From: Brevibacterium marinum
GTDB taxonomy: Bacteria > Actinomycetota > Actinomycetes > Actinomycetales > Brevibacteriaceae
Assembly (NCBI RefSeq): GCF_011927955.1
Contig: NZ_JAATJN010000001.1
Location: forward strand, 3,782,001-3,846,000
DNA length: 64,000 bases
Direction: 5' to 3'
Of the stretch, positions 50,560 to 60,910 are shown piece after piece (positions within the stretch are counted from its first letter, which is position 1; each line of letters opens with the position of its first letter). The notes beneath the pieces are model-generated. The model worked only from the letters and a program-made list of their open reading frames with translations, was not told the origin of the DNA and ran no database searches. Position numbers and translations under genes: made by a program.

Positions 50560-51132
50560 TCAGAAGAAGACCGTTGTCAGGTCGGACAGCAGAGAGATGA
50601 CCACGGGCACGACCGACAGCAGCAGAAATGCCGGAAGGATGCAGACTCCGAGCGGCACGACGAGCCTGACGCCCAGAGCTGCGGCCGCTTCCTGCCGGCG
50701 CCTTCGCGAGGAGGCGCGCAGCTCCTCGGCGACGGATTCGATGAGCGGGGCGGGTCCCACACCGGTGTGCTCGGCGAACTCGAAGACTTCGAGAACGGGC
50801 AGGAGGCGGTCATCCTCGGACGGTTCTTGGCCTCCGATCGTCATCGACCGGGCGATGCGTCCGAGTCGGGATCGGTCCCCTGTCGCTTCGGCGGTCATCG
50901 TCAGCGCGACCGGGATGGGCAGGCCGGATGTGAGGCAGATGGCCACGAGGTCGAGGTCGAAGGCCAGCAGATCGTCGGTGACCAGAGGCTGGTTCCCGGA
51001 ATCGGACCGGGGCGATTCGACGAGATCAGGCACGGTCCGGCCATTCAGCAGTCTCCGCAGTCGCCCGTCGGAGCGCCCCGACCACAGCAGCACCCCACCG
51101 GCGATGAGGACTCCCACGAAGAGAGCAGTCAT
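50560..51132 (-). CDS. tadC: Type II/IV secretion platform protein TadC
   Basis: A 190-residue inner-membrane protein of the GspF/T2SF fold, with spans at the N-terminus and two at the C-terminus (LGVRLVVPLGVCILPAFLLL). The cytosolic middle has the T2SF pattern AICLTSGLPIPVAL and LIESVAEELRASSRRR. With TadB it forms the platform under the pilus. It overlaps tadB by 4 nt (ATGA). Confidence 0.85.
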   Translation of the reverse strand: MTALFVGVLIAGGVLLWSGRSDGRLRRLLNGRTVPDLVESPRSDSGNQPLVTDDLLAFDLDLVAICLTSGLPIPVALTMTAEATGDRSRLGRIARSMTIGGQEPSEDDRLLPVLEVFEFAEHTGVGPAPLIESVAEELRASSRRRRQEAAAALGVRLVVPLGVCILPAFLLLSVVPVVISLLSDLTTVFF

Positions 51133-51806
51133 AGCTGGGCCCGAACCATCATCCGTCTCATCCACCAGCGGCCGACGAGGTAGAGGCCGAGTCCCGCGCC
51201 GATGCTCGATCGCCCCGGGAGGCCGGAGAGCAATTCGACGGGGTGGACTCCGATGAGCAGCCCGAGACCGACTCCGATGAGCGGCAGCCAGCTGAGCACC
51301 CTGACGGTCGCTCGGGGCCCCGCCATCGCAATCTGCCTCTCCCGATCGGCGTCGACGGCGCTGCGTTGGGCCCTCGCGTACCTCAGAATCATATCGGCGG
51401 CGGGCGCACCGGACCGTTCGGACACTGTCCAGACGGCTGACATGCCCGCGAACACCTCGGCGGCGGCCGACGGCAGTCCGACACCCCTGGTCGCGATGGC
51501 CCGTCCGGGTTCTTCACCCAGGGAGATCGCCCGGGAGATCGGAATCAGGAGGGCGTTCTGGCTGCTCAGCGTCGACATCACGGCTTGCGGGGTCATTCCG
51601 ACTCTGAGCAGGTGGGCACAGTTCTCCACCGCGGAGATGGCCCACAGCTTCTCCTGTTCCGAGTCCTCCCTGATCCGACGGCCACCTCGGCGCGGTTCGT
51701 CGTCATGCGGACGGGGCCGTAACAGCTCCTGCAGGCGAGTCGCGGGGCTCAGGGGCGCGCTGAGGATGATGCTCAGGGCCATGAGCACGGCGATGGCGGT
51801 GAGCAT
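51129..51806 (-). CDS. tadB: Type II/IV secretion platform protein TadB
   Basis: A 225-residue membrane protein; one N-terminal span (MLTAIAVLMALSIILSA) and two C-terminal spans flank a T2SF domain with HLLRVGMTPQAVMSTL and VWTVSERSGAPAADMILRYA. It starts within the tadA stop (TGATG), so it is coupled to the ATPase. Partner of TadC. Confidence 0.85.
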   Translation of the reverse strand: MLTAIAVLMALSIILSAPLSPATRLQELLRPRPHDDEPRRGGRRIREDSEQEKLWAISAVENCAHLLRVGMTPQAVMSTLSSQNALLIPISRAISLGEEPGRAIATRGVGLPSAAAEVFAGMSAVWTVSERSGAPAADMILRYARAQRSAVDADRERQIAMAGPRATVRVLSWLPLIGVGLGLLIGVHPVELLSGLPGRSSIGAGLGLYLVGRWWMRRMMVRAQL

Positions 51807-52975
51807 CAGTCGGCCTTCTGTTCGAGCACGGCTTCGAACCGCGCCAGCGCACGCCGGTTGAACGTGCCCTGTGACAGGGGCGACGGCCGACCCCAGACGG
51901 GTTCCATCGTCACCCCGCTGCCGCTTTCCCGTGTGGGGATGGCCAGTTCCGTCACGCCTCTGTCCGCACCCACCCGACGCAGGTGGATGACGAGATCGAT
52001 GGCGGTCGAGAACTGGGAGAACACCGCCTGGGGACTCATGCTCGCCAGGGCGCCCAGCGCCTCCAGCCGGCTGGGCACCGCTTCGGCGGTGTTCGCGTGG
52101 ATGGTGGCGCTGCCGCCTTCGTGGCCCGTGTTCAGTGCCGTGAGCATGTCCCTGACTTCGGCACCCCGGCACTCCCCGACGACGAGGCGGTCGGGTCGCA
52201 TCCGCAGGGCGTTGCGGACGAGGTCGGTCAGCGTCACTTCACCACCGCCTTCGACGTTGGCCTGGCGCGCGGCGAGCTGGACCACGTGGGAGTGGCCGAC
52301 GATGAGTTCACGTGAGTCCTCGACGATGACGATGCGGTGGTCGGCGTCGACCAGACCCAACAGGGCGCCGAGGAGGACCGTCTTACCGGTGCCTGTGCCT
52401 CCGGAGATGAGCATATTGGCCCGGGATCTCACCGCCTCGGCGAGGAGCTCGTGCACGTCGTCAGGGATGAAGCCGTCGGCGCGCAGCTGGGCGAATGTGA
52501 AGCCGGCGCGCCTGGGCACGCGAAAGGAGATCGTCGTGTTCTCCCCGGAGATGGGCGGAACGATCGCATTCATGCGCACCCCGTCTGGCAGTCGGACGTC
52601 GACGAACGGGCTCGAGTCGTCGAGGCGGCGCCCGCCCAGGGCAGCCAGACGCACGGCCAATGATCGCACTTCGTCTTCGGAACCCAGAGACAGGTCGAGC
52701 AACGCCGGTCCCGAACCGGTGTCGGCGAAGATCTCTCGGGGACCGTTGACGAAGACGTCGGTGGTATCGACGACCTCGAGCACGGACTGGAGCGGACCGG
52801 CACCGGACAGCTGTGCGGACAGTCGGGTCACGAGCTCGAGGAGGGCGCTGGAACCCAGCACCCGCCCGGTGCGTTGGACCGCCTCGGCGACGGCAGCGGT
52901 GGTCACCGGCCCCGGATTGTCCAGCAGGGTCTTGCGGACCTCCGCGACGAGCGAGGCGTCGAGCCATTCGCTCAT
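51806..52975 (-). CDS. tadA: TadA-type secretion ATPase (CpaF family)
   Basis: A 389-residue hexameric ATPase powering pilin assembly or secretion. P-loop SGGTGTGKTVLL, Asp box VIVEDSREL, Walker B RLVVGECRGAE and the His box GGSATIHANTAEA are all present; the N-terminal domain (1-170) is of the CpaF kind. Overlaps ssd by 4 nt (ATGA). Confidence 0.94.
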   Translation of the reverse strand: MSEWLDASLVAEVRKTLLDNPGPVTTAAVAEAVQRTGRVLGSSALLELVTRLSAQLSGAGPLQSVLEVVDTTDVFVNGPREIFADTGSGPALLDLSLGSEDEVRSLAVRLAALGGRRLDDSSPFVDVRLPDGVRMNAIVPPISGENTTISFRVPRRAGFTFAQLRADGFIPDDVHELLAEAVRSRANMLISGGTGTGKTVLLGALLGLVDADHRIVIVEDSRELIVGHSHVVQLAARQANVEGGGEVTLTDLVRNALRMRPDRLVVGECRGAEVRDMLTALNTGHEGGSATIHANTAEAVPSRLEALGALASMSPQAVFSQFSTAIDLVIHLRRVGADRGVTELAIPTRESGSGVTMEPVWGRPSPLSQGTFNRRALARFEAVLEQKAD

Positions 52976-53979
52976 GTCACCCACTCCCCCAACAGCCCGT
53001 CCACGAGTTTGCCCAGTCGTGCCCCGCCGGGGATGCCCTCGCCGCGGTCGACTGCTGCGGACAGCCCGCGGTCGTCGCGGATGCTGCCGGCCAGATCGAG
53101 GCCGATGGAGTCGGCGAGGAGTTCGGCGTCGAGGCCTCCGGCACCGGTGTCGCGGACGACGAGACGGACGTCGGGATGGGACTGGGAGAGTCGCTTGGCG
53201 ACTTGGGACGCTGCGACGGCGGAGCGCACACGTGCCGGTGAGACGAGGAGAACGTGATGACAGCGCCGGGTCCACTGTGGTGGGGCATGGCGGGGCAGGT
53301 CGACGATGACGAGATCGAATGCCTGCCCGGCGGCGGCGAGGAAATCGTCGAAGACGTCCGGTTCGAGGTCGAGGACGTCGTCCCGGCCCCAGGAGAGGAT
53401 CGCCAGGCCCTCGTGGCGGGGCAGCGCTTGGCTCAGGGTCGAGGGGCGAAGTTGGCCGCGTGAGGCGCTGAGGTCGGTCCAGCGCGGACCGGGGACCTGT
53501 TCTGCACCGAGCACCAGGTCGAGTCCGCCGCCCAGCGGATCGGCATCGACGAGGACGGCGCTGACATCCGGCCCGGCCCGTCGGGCGAGCGCGCAGGAGA
53601 GCACCGAGGCGCCCGCCCCACCGCACCCGGCCACGACTCCGACGGTGACCCCGGGGGCCACGGGCGGTTCGACGGCTGCGATCATGCGTCCGCTCAGCCA
53701 TTCGGCTGCCGAAGGGAGGACAGCCAGCTGTTCGACGCCGAGGTGGGCCGCGCGTTTCCACGCCGAGCGCGGTTCATCCCCGTCGAGGACGACGAGGATG
53801 CGGTCCGCATGGTCCGTGGCGGGAGCTTCTCGGACGTCTTCGCCGAGGAGGATGAGTGAGGCGTTCTGCCAGCCGCCCGATTCCGGGGGCAGGACCTTGA
53901 GGCTGAGACCGATGCTTTCGGCCACCCGGGCGCATTCTTCGGTGATGGAGCCGAGATCGGTGATGAGTGCTACCTGCAT
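52972..53979 (-). CDS. ssd: Ssd/CpaE-like MinD-family protein
   Basis: A 335-residue protein of the septum-site determining group (Rv3660c-like), which resembles MinD/CpaE and is thought to place the Tad machine or affect division. The P-loop position reads AGCGGAGASVLS, without the two lysines needed for ATPase activity, and the switch region VDADPLGGGLD is kept. The receiver-like N-terminal 120 residues match CpaE layout. First gene of ssd-tadA-tadB-tadC. No ribosome-binding site is obvious before the ATG. Confidence 0.88.
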   Translation of the reverse strand: MQVALITDLGSITEECARVAESIGLSLKVLPPESGGWQNASLILLGEDVREAPATDHADRILVVLDGDEPRSAWKRAAHLGVEQLAVLPSAAEWLSGRMIAAVEPPVAPGVTVGVVAGCGGAGASVLSCALARRAGPDVSAVLVDADPLGGGLDLVLGAEQVPGPRWTDLSASRGQLRPSTLSQALPRHEGLAILSWGRDDVLDLEPDVFDDFLAAAGQAFDLVIVDLPRHAPPQWTRRCHHVLLVSPARVRSAVAASQVAKRLSQSHPDVRLVVRDTGAGGLDAELLADSIGLDLAGSIRDDRGLSAAVDRGEGIPGGARLGKLVDGLLGEWVT

Positions 53980-54031
53980 GGTGTCAGCGTGGACCTGCGC
54001 CCCTCGTCGAGGGCAACACCCTCGAGCAGCC

Positions 54032-54193
54032 TGTGGACAGACTGCGGAAGGGGCGGCTCCTGTGCACTCAAGTCACAGAAGCCGCCCCTTCTCGGTCGGT
54101 CTCAGCGTCTCACCCCGTCAGGACCGCTGTGGACGGTCTCCATCGGGTTCGGCGGTGGTGTTCCCACGGCTCAGCCGCGGCGCGTTGTCCACA
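54032..54193. promoter_or_regulatory. Three DnaA-box-like sites
   Basis: CTGTCCACA (minus strand, 54032-54040), CCGTCCACA (minus, 54128-54136) and TTGTCCACA (plus, 54185-54193) lie in the gap between ssd and the next gene. Only the third equals the actinobacterial consensus. Confidence 0.25.
54047..54091 (-). terminator. Hairpin after the low-complexity membrane protein gene
   Basis: Perfect 12-bp arms (54047-54058 and 54080-54091), with an inner CTGTG/CACAG pairing in the loop, between the stop at 54223 and ssd on the same strand. Confidence 0.65.
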
Positions 54194-54222
54194 GTCCGAG
54201 CACATGAGTCGGCAGTGCGATC

Positions 54223-56835
54223 TCAGCCGCGCTGGATGCCTTCGATGTTGCGCAGGAGTCCTTCTCGACCATCGGAGTCGCGGACCTTGAACCACGAACC
54301 ATGGTCCTCGAGTCCGAGGAACCAGTCGCCGGGGTAGATCGTGAACACCGGCATCCCGGTGGTCGCGTCCACGGCTTCGCGGGGTTCGGGAACAGCGAAC
54401 CAGAATGCCTGAATGACCTTCTGGCCGTTGCCCTGATCTGATCCGGAGCCGTCGGGGCCTTCACGGCTCGAGCCGTCTTGATCCGCGCCGTCCCGGCTCT
54501 GCGTCGACTGGTTCTCGTCATCGCCGAGGTTGCCGCCCGGTTGCACCGCGCTTTGGACGACGGTCTCCTCTTCGTCGACGTCGGAGTCTCGCCGGCTGCT
54601 CCCGTGGCCGGCGACCGGCACGTACTGTGTCGGCTCCTCGGCCTCCGGCTGAGCGGTGCGGTCCGGTCCGGATTGAGAATCACCGGTCACGACGCCAGGG
54701 CCCTCGTCTTCGTCACGGTCGCCGCTGAAAGCCGAGTCGCCTCCGAAGGCGGAGGTGTGGGTGGCGCTGCTGTCGGTGGTTGTGCTGCCGGTGGTGCTTC
54801 TGCCCCCGCCGGTCAGGTCCTGCGAGTGCTCGACGTTCCCGGAATCGTCGGAGGACTCCTGCGCATCGGCGAAGCTGCTCTCCGGCTTCAGCGCGACTCC
54901 CTCCGAAGCGCGAACGTTGGTGTCCGAGTCATGGCCATTGACCTTCGTCGCGAACGTGCTGCTCTCCGCTGCCCGATCGCCATCACCATCGGCCGCTTCG
55001 ACATCGGTGTCCGATTCAGGAGCGGCGTGGCGACCTCGAGGGCGCTCGGTTTCCGAGTTCGCACCTGCAACGGCTGCGCCGACGCCGACGGCGCCCGTAC
55101 CCGCCGCACCCGCGGCGATTCCTGCTCCTGCTCCTGCTCCTGCTCCTGACGAATCGTCGTCACCGTAGTCCCCGGAGTTCCCGGTGTCGGTGGAGTTTGC
55201 GGTGTCGGTGGCACCGTCCACAGACGAGCCGCGGTCTGCATCGGCAGCCGATTCGCCGCTCGACGAGTCAGCATCCGCAGGCACTGGAGCCTGGACTGCG
55301 GTCTCCCCGTCGTTGTTCGACGGCGATCCCTCGCGCTGGGCACCGAACCCGAAGGTCTGCGTCGGCTCGCTCTGCGTATGCTGGGGGGCATCCGAGTACT
55401 GGGCTCCCAGGTAGGTCTGACCTGATCCGGTGCTCTGCGCCGCCTGATCCGATGAGTCACCGGCGTCGGGGGCAGCACGGTGCGAAAATTCCTGTGCGCG
55501 CTGCTGCGGCGGAGCATATGGGCTGTTCTGCTCGGAACCGATGGGCTGACCGAATTGGTCCTGCCCATCGGGCTGGCCGTTGTCGCCTGGCTGCGTGAAC
55601 TGCTGCGCCGGGGCCGCCGGCTGACCTGATCCTGCATACTGCCCCGGCTGGCCGGGCCCTGCGTGCTGTCCGGCCTGGCCTGAATCTGCGAACTGCTCCG
55701 GTTGACCCTGCTGACTGTACTGCCCCGGCGCTCCGGCGTACCCGGGCTGTGCGGGCTGGCCGTATCCACCGGGGTGGTTGGGTTGACCCGGTTGACCGTA
55801 TCCACCGGGCTGGTTGGGCTGGGGGTACCCACCGGGCTGGCTCTGCGAACCGATCGGCATGCCTGGCTGTCCGCCATAGGGCGCGCCGTATCCGCCTGGG
55901 CCATTGCTGGGGCCGGGCATATTCGCCACCGGTGCGGGATGAGGTGCGCCCTTGGACACCGGGCGTGCCTTCGGATGTGCCGCAGCTTCGTCGCGAATCG
56001 CGAACTCCTTGCCGAAGAAGGGGATCATTGTGAAGACACCTGCGAAGAAGGCGACCAATGCGGCAAAGAAGGCAAGATAGGCACCGACGTGCCAGAACTG
56101 GACGGTCGTCAGCAGGTGGACGAACGCATAGGTGAACGCTGCGCCGGAAAGAGCGGAGATCGACTGATCCAAGCTGAGCGAACCGATTCTGACCCTGCCG
56201 CTGCCGAACTTGTTGACGAAGACAGCAGCCACGATCAACCAGATGGCGAACACGTTGAAGACGAGCGTACCCATGGTGTCGATGCCCCAGTGCCACAGCG
56301 ACCAGGGGACGAAGCCGTCAGACATATAGGGCACGAAGAGCACGACCAGTGAGAGGAGTCCTGCGAACAGCAGGAACAGATCACGCAATGTCAGCGGTCC
56401 GAGAAGTCCCGGTTTCGAGCTCGGGCGGTGCTGAGCCGGTGGCCCTGCGGAGCCGAACTGGCCCGGCGCTGAACCATACGGTCCAGGCGCTGCACCATAG
56501 GGCCCCGGTGCCGAGCCGTAGGGCCCCGGGCCTGGCGCGGAATCATATGGACCAGGTCCCCCGGATCCATAGGGGCCGGGTGTCGGCCCAGAACCATAGG
56601 GACCAGGTGCCGAACCGTAAGGACCGGGCCCACCCGAACCATAGGGACCTGGCTCACCGGAGCCGTAGGGACCAGGTGCCGAACCGTAGGGACCGGGCCT
56701 ACCCGAGTCATAGGACCCAGGTACGTATCCCGGCCCTTGCCCGTACTGCGGTTGGCTGCCCGCGCCGGGGTTCTGCGGGGGCTGATCGTGCCACGGCTGT
56801 GGCCCCGATCCGGTGGGGTGCTGCGGCGAACTCAT
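54223..56835 (-). CDS. Low-complexity membrane protein with C-terminal SH3-like domain
   Basis: An 870-residue protein, function unknown. Residues 1-145 are Pro/Gly/Tyr repeats of the PGPYGSA type. About 150-290 is a four-span membrane domain starting LRDLFLLFAGLLSLV. A Gln/Pro/Gly repeat region (QPGGYGQPGQP type) and then an acidic Ser/Asp/Gly region with an Ala/Gly stretch fill residues 320-800. The last 65 residues form a compact domain, KVIQAFWFAVPEPREAV to NIEGIQRG, resembling a bacterial SH3 fold (GSWFKVRDSDGREGLL). GGAG lies 8 nt before the ATG. It diverges from acs. Confidence 0.75.
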   Translation of the reverse strand: MSSPQHPTGSGPQPWHDQPPQNPGAGSQPQYGQGPGYVPGSYDSGRPGPYGSAPGPYGSGEPGPYGSGGPGPYGSAPGPYGSGPTPGPYGSGGPGPYDSAPGPGPYGSAPGPYGAAPGPYGSAPGQFGSAGPPAQHRPSSKPGLLGPLTLRDLFLLFAGLLSLVVLFVPYMSDGFVPWSLWHWGIDTMGTLVFNVFAIWLIVAAVFVNKFGSGRVRIGSLSLDQSISALSGAAFTYAFVHLLTTVQFWHVGAYLAFFAALVAFFAGVFTMIPFFGKEFAIRDEAAAHPKARPVSKGAPHPAPVANMPGPSNGPGGYGAPYGGQPGMPIGSQSQPGGYPQPNQPGGYGQPGQPNHPGGYGQPAQPGYAGAPGQYSQQGQPEQFADSGQAGQHAGPGQPGQYAGSGQPAAPAQQFTQPGDNGQPDGQDQFGQPIGSEQNSPYAPPQQRAQEFSHRAAPDAGDSSDQAAQSTGSGQTYLGAQYSDAPQHTQSEPTQTFGFGAQREGSPSNNDGETAVQAPVPADADSSSGESAADADRGSSVDGATDTANSTDTGNSGDYGDDDSSGAGAGAGAGIAAGAAGTGAVGVGAAVAGANSETERPRGRHAAPESDTDVEAADGDGDRAAESSTFATKVNGHDSDTNVRASEGVALKPESSFADAQESSDDSGNVEHSQDLTGGGRSTTGSTTTDSSATHTSAFGGDSAFSGDRDEDEGPGVVTGDSQSGPDRTAQPEAEEPTQYVPVAGHGSSRRDSDVDEEETVVQSAVQPGGNLGDDENQSTQSRDGADQDGSSREGPDGSGSDQGNGQKVIQAFWFAVPEPREAVDATTGMPVFTIYPGDWFLGLEDHGSWFKVRDSDGREGLLRNIEGIQRG

Positions 56836-57213
56836 CGCTTACTCCAGTCGCTCTTGGGGACAGGGTCGTCAAACTTCACGTGCTTGTGTCTGTCTGGTTT
56901 CCATCCTGACAGACTCCGACTCCATCCTTGCAGAACCGAGCTCCTCTGTGCACTCCTTCTGCACTGCCTGTCAGATGCGGGCGAATCTGGAGATGCGAGC
57001 CATGGAGTCTCACCACGTCGCCCGGGAGTGACCTGAAGTACAGCCCGGACGTGACCCATGGGACACCCCGGACGTGTCCCGTAGCACAGTCGACCGGTGA
57101 TTGATACCCCCGGACACCACCGCTCATCGGACGAACGACGGTGCCCCGAGTCGACACCTCGGGTATACAGTGCAACTAGAATTTTCGATCCATCAAAGAA
57201 GCCGGAGGGAAAA
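56836..57213. promoter_or_regulatory. Divergent promoter region of the low-complexity gene and acs
   Basis: A 378-bp gap without a gene. It contains GGGACAC-N7-GTGTCCC near 57060-57080, the inverted repeat CCCGAG-TCGACAC-CTCGGG (57145-57163) and TATACAG right after it, about 47 nt before acs, as a possible -10. Regulators are not identifiable. Confidence 0.4.
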
Positions 57214-59151
<1,938 letters not shown>

Positions 59152-59165
59152 TCCGCACTGAGACG

Positions 59166-59226
59166 AACCCGCCGGTGAGACCGAATACTCGCAGAGAGCA
59201 ATTGGGGATTCATCTGGCGGGTTTTT
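59166..59226 (+). terminator. Rho-independent terminator of acs
   Basis: AACCCGCC (59166-59173) pairs with GGCGGGTT (59216-59223), extendable by G.U pairs, followed by a run of T (59222-59226). Confidence 0.65.
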
Positions 59227-59317
59227 CTCGTTTTGCCGCCGGTTCTTCTTTGGTCACCGGGCGCGTTCAGACTACTCTTAAGAAAGATTGTCCACGTTTT
59301 TGTCGATAGGAGCACTC

Positions 59318-59725
59318 ATGGCTGAGAGGTCGATCAGCGAACTGATCAAAGGCATCGGCGACGATTCCAAAGCGGTCGCCGAGGAGGAGATTGCGCTGGC
59401 CAAGGCTGAGGCCACAGCCGGTGCGAAGAACTTGGGCATCGGCTCGGCACTTGCCGTCGTAGCCCTGTTCTTCCTGTTCTTGTCGTCGTTCATGGTGATC
59501 TTCGCCGGGGCCGCCGCATTCCACGAAGGGCTGGGATGGCCATGGTGGGGCAGCTTCCTCATCATCTTCGGCATCCTTGCGGTGCTCGCCATCATTCTCG
59601 TCCTCATCGCCCTGCCGTTGTTCAAGAAGGGCAATCCGGTGCCGGGCACGGCGATCGGCTCGGCCAAGTCCCTGGTCGCTGCGGTCAAGCGCGCGGTGAA
59701 GAACCCCTCGGGACCTCGGTACTGA
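59318..59725 (+). CDS. Actinobacterial holin-X/phage-holin-3-6-like membrane protein
   Basis: A 135-residue protein with an amphipathic N-terminal part (ISELIKGIGDDSKAVAEEEIALAKAEA) and two membrane spans (about 40-68 and 77-102), then a basic tail. It matches the PF07332-type family, named for holins but common in actinomycete chromosomes beside acs; nothing else phage-like is near. Role unknown. ATG at 59318 follows AGGAG by 6 nt. Confidence 0.82.
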   Translation: MAERSISELIKGIGDDSKAVAEEEIALAKAEATAGAKNLGIGSALAVVALFFLFLSSFMVIFAGAAAFHEGLGWPWWGSFLIIFGILAVLAIILVLIALPLFKKGNPVPGTAIGSAKSLVAAVKRAVKNPSGPRY

Positions 59726-59766
59726 GAGAGCTCTTCTCAACCGCGAACAGCATAATAGCTCCAAGT

Positions 59767-59801
59767 ATCGGTGGCGTCGGGCTGAGCCCGACGCCACCGA
59801 T
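59767..59801. terminator. Bidirectional hairpin
   Basis: 17-bp arms (59767-59783 and 59785-59801) between the holin-like gene and the convergent TetR gene. Confidence 0.7.
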
Positions 59802-59816
59802 GCATTCACTTCGGGA

Positions 59817-60812
59817 TCAGCCTCGGTTGGCTGCCCGCTCCTTGGCCTCGCGAAGGGTCTGCCGTTCTCGCTTGCGCGCCTCGGCCAGAACCTTCTGAGC
59901 CTGCCTCACCGCTTTCTGCGCCTCGCGATACTTCTTATCGGCGAGGACATCTGGATCCTCGTCGCCGATGTCACTCGGCTCTCGGACCGCGGAGGCATCC
60001 GGCTCATCACCGGCAGCGCCTTCAGCCTCAGCGGCTTCCGGACCATCCACACGGGCACCCTCACGCTCGAGTCCGACCCGCTCGATGTAGTCGGCCAACC
60101 CGTCCAGACCTCGATCGAGTCCGAAGGTGAACGGGTCGAACTCCGAGGTGAATACGCCGGCATCTATGGCCCGGCGAAGGAACGGATAGTCATCGTCCGT
60201 GATCACGGCGTCAAAGAGCTGAGACTCTCGCTCGGACACTTCGTCCTCGCTCAGACCGCTGGCTCGCCCGTGCTGCTGGTAGCCGGCAAGGATGGTCCCC
60301 TTCCAGCGGGCGGCCCCTGTCACCAGTAGGGATGCCGCGACTCGCTCATCCTGTGTCAACGACGTCGCGGACAGCGCTTCCAAACTGGCATCCAGCCATG
60401 CAGAGCTGTTCGGGGTGATCGGACTGCCCAGGATCGGCATCGCCAGCAGCCATGACTTGCCGCGATAGATTTTCGTCTGCGCCTCGTAGAGCTCTTCCAG
60501 CCGGACCCGCCATTCCGGGTTGTCCTTGCCGCGCTCAGGCGGCAGGCCCGTGGCCTCCTCCTGCATCAGCAGAAGCAGATCGTCTTTTGCACTGACGTAC
60601 CGGTACAGCGACATGGGCGTGTATCCGAGTCGTTTGGCCACCGCAGACATCGAAACTGCCCCAAGTCCCTCCTGGTCGGCGATTTCGATCGCGGCATCGA
60701 CGATCTTCTCAACGCTCATCTCACGCTTGGGTCCACGCTGCGGCGTCGCTGCCACGCCCCAGGCCAATGCGATCCCACGGGGAAGCTGCTCGATAGGTTC
60801 TCCAGAGTCCAT
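59817..60812 (-). CDS. TetR-family regulator with coiled-coil tail
   Basis: A 331-residue regulator, long for TetR proteins. Helix-turn-helix at about 32-80 (IVDAAIEIADQEGLGAVSM, then LGYTPMSLYRYVSAKDDLL), TetR-C1 ligand domain to about 240, then an acidic linker and a Lys/Arg/Glu-rich helix (about 290-331) likely to form a coiled coil. It diverges from the ABC exporter genes over an A+T-rich region and probably represses them. Confidence 0.88.
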   Translation of the reverse strand: MDSGEPIEQLPRGIALAWGVAATPQRGPKREMSVEKIVDAAIEIADQEGLGAVSMSAVAKRLGYTPMSLYRYVSAKDDLLLLMQEEATGLPPERGKDNPEWRVRLEELYEAQTKIYRGKSWLLAMPILGSPITPNSSAWLDASLEALSATSLTQDERVAASLLVTGAARWKGTILAGYQQHGRASGLSEDEVSERESQLFDAVITDDDYPFLRRAIDAGVFTSEFDPFTFGLDRGLDGLADYIERVGLEREGARVDGPEAAEAEGAAGDEPDASAVREPSDIGDEDPDVLADKKYREAQKAVRQAQKVLAEARKRERQTLREAKERAANRG

Positions 60813-60832
60813 TCCGCCAGCTTATATTGTGT

Positions 60833-60848
60833 ACGCCATATATTGCGT
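60833..60848. promoter_or_regulatory. Putative TetR operator upstream of ABC exporter
   Basis: ACGCCATATATTGCGT is palindromic at 7 of 8 positions per arm, in the A+T-rich divergent region between the TetR and ABC genes. Confidence 0.45.
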
Positions 60849-60910
60849 GTTATTGTCATATACAGTATTGACCGTACGCAGTAATTTCGAGCAGATGGAA
60901 GGCAGATGAA

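Noticed and set aside
54032..54193. Replication origin
   Set aside because: Only one perfect DnaA box, and no dnaA, dnaN or A+T-rich unwinding region nearby.
59318..59725. Prophage remnant
   Set aside because: The holin-like family is widespread on actinomycete chromosomes next to acs, and no endolysin, integrase or structural gene is near.
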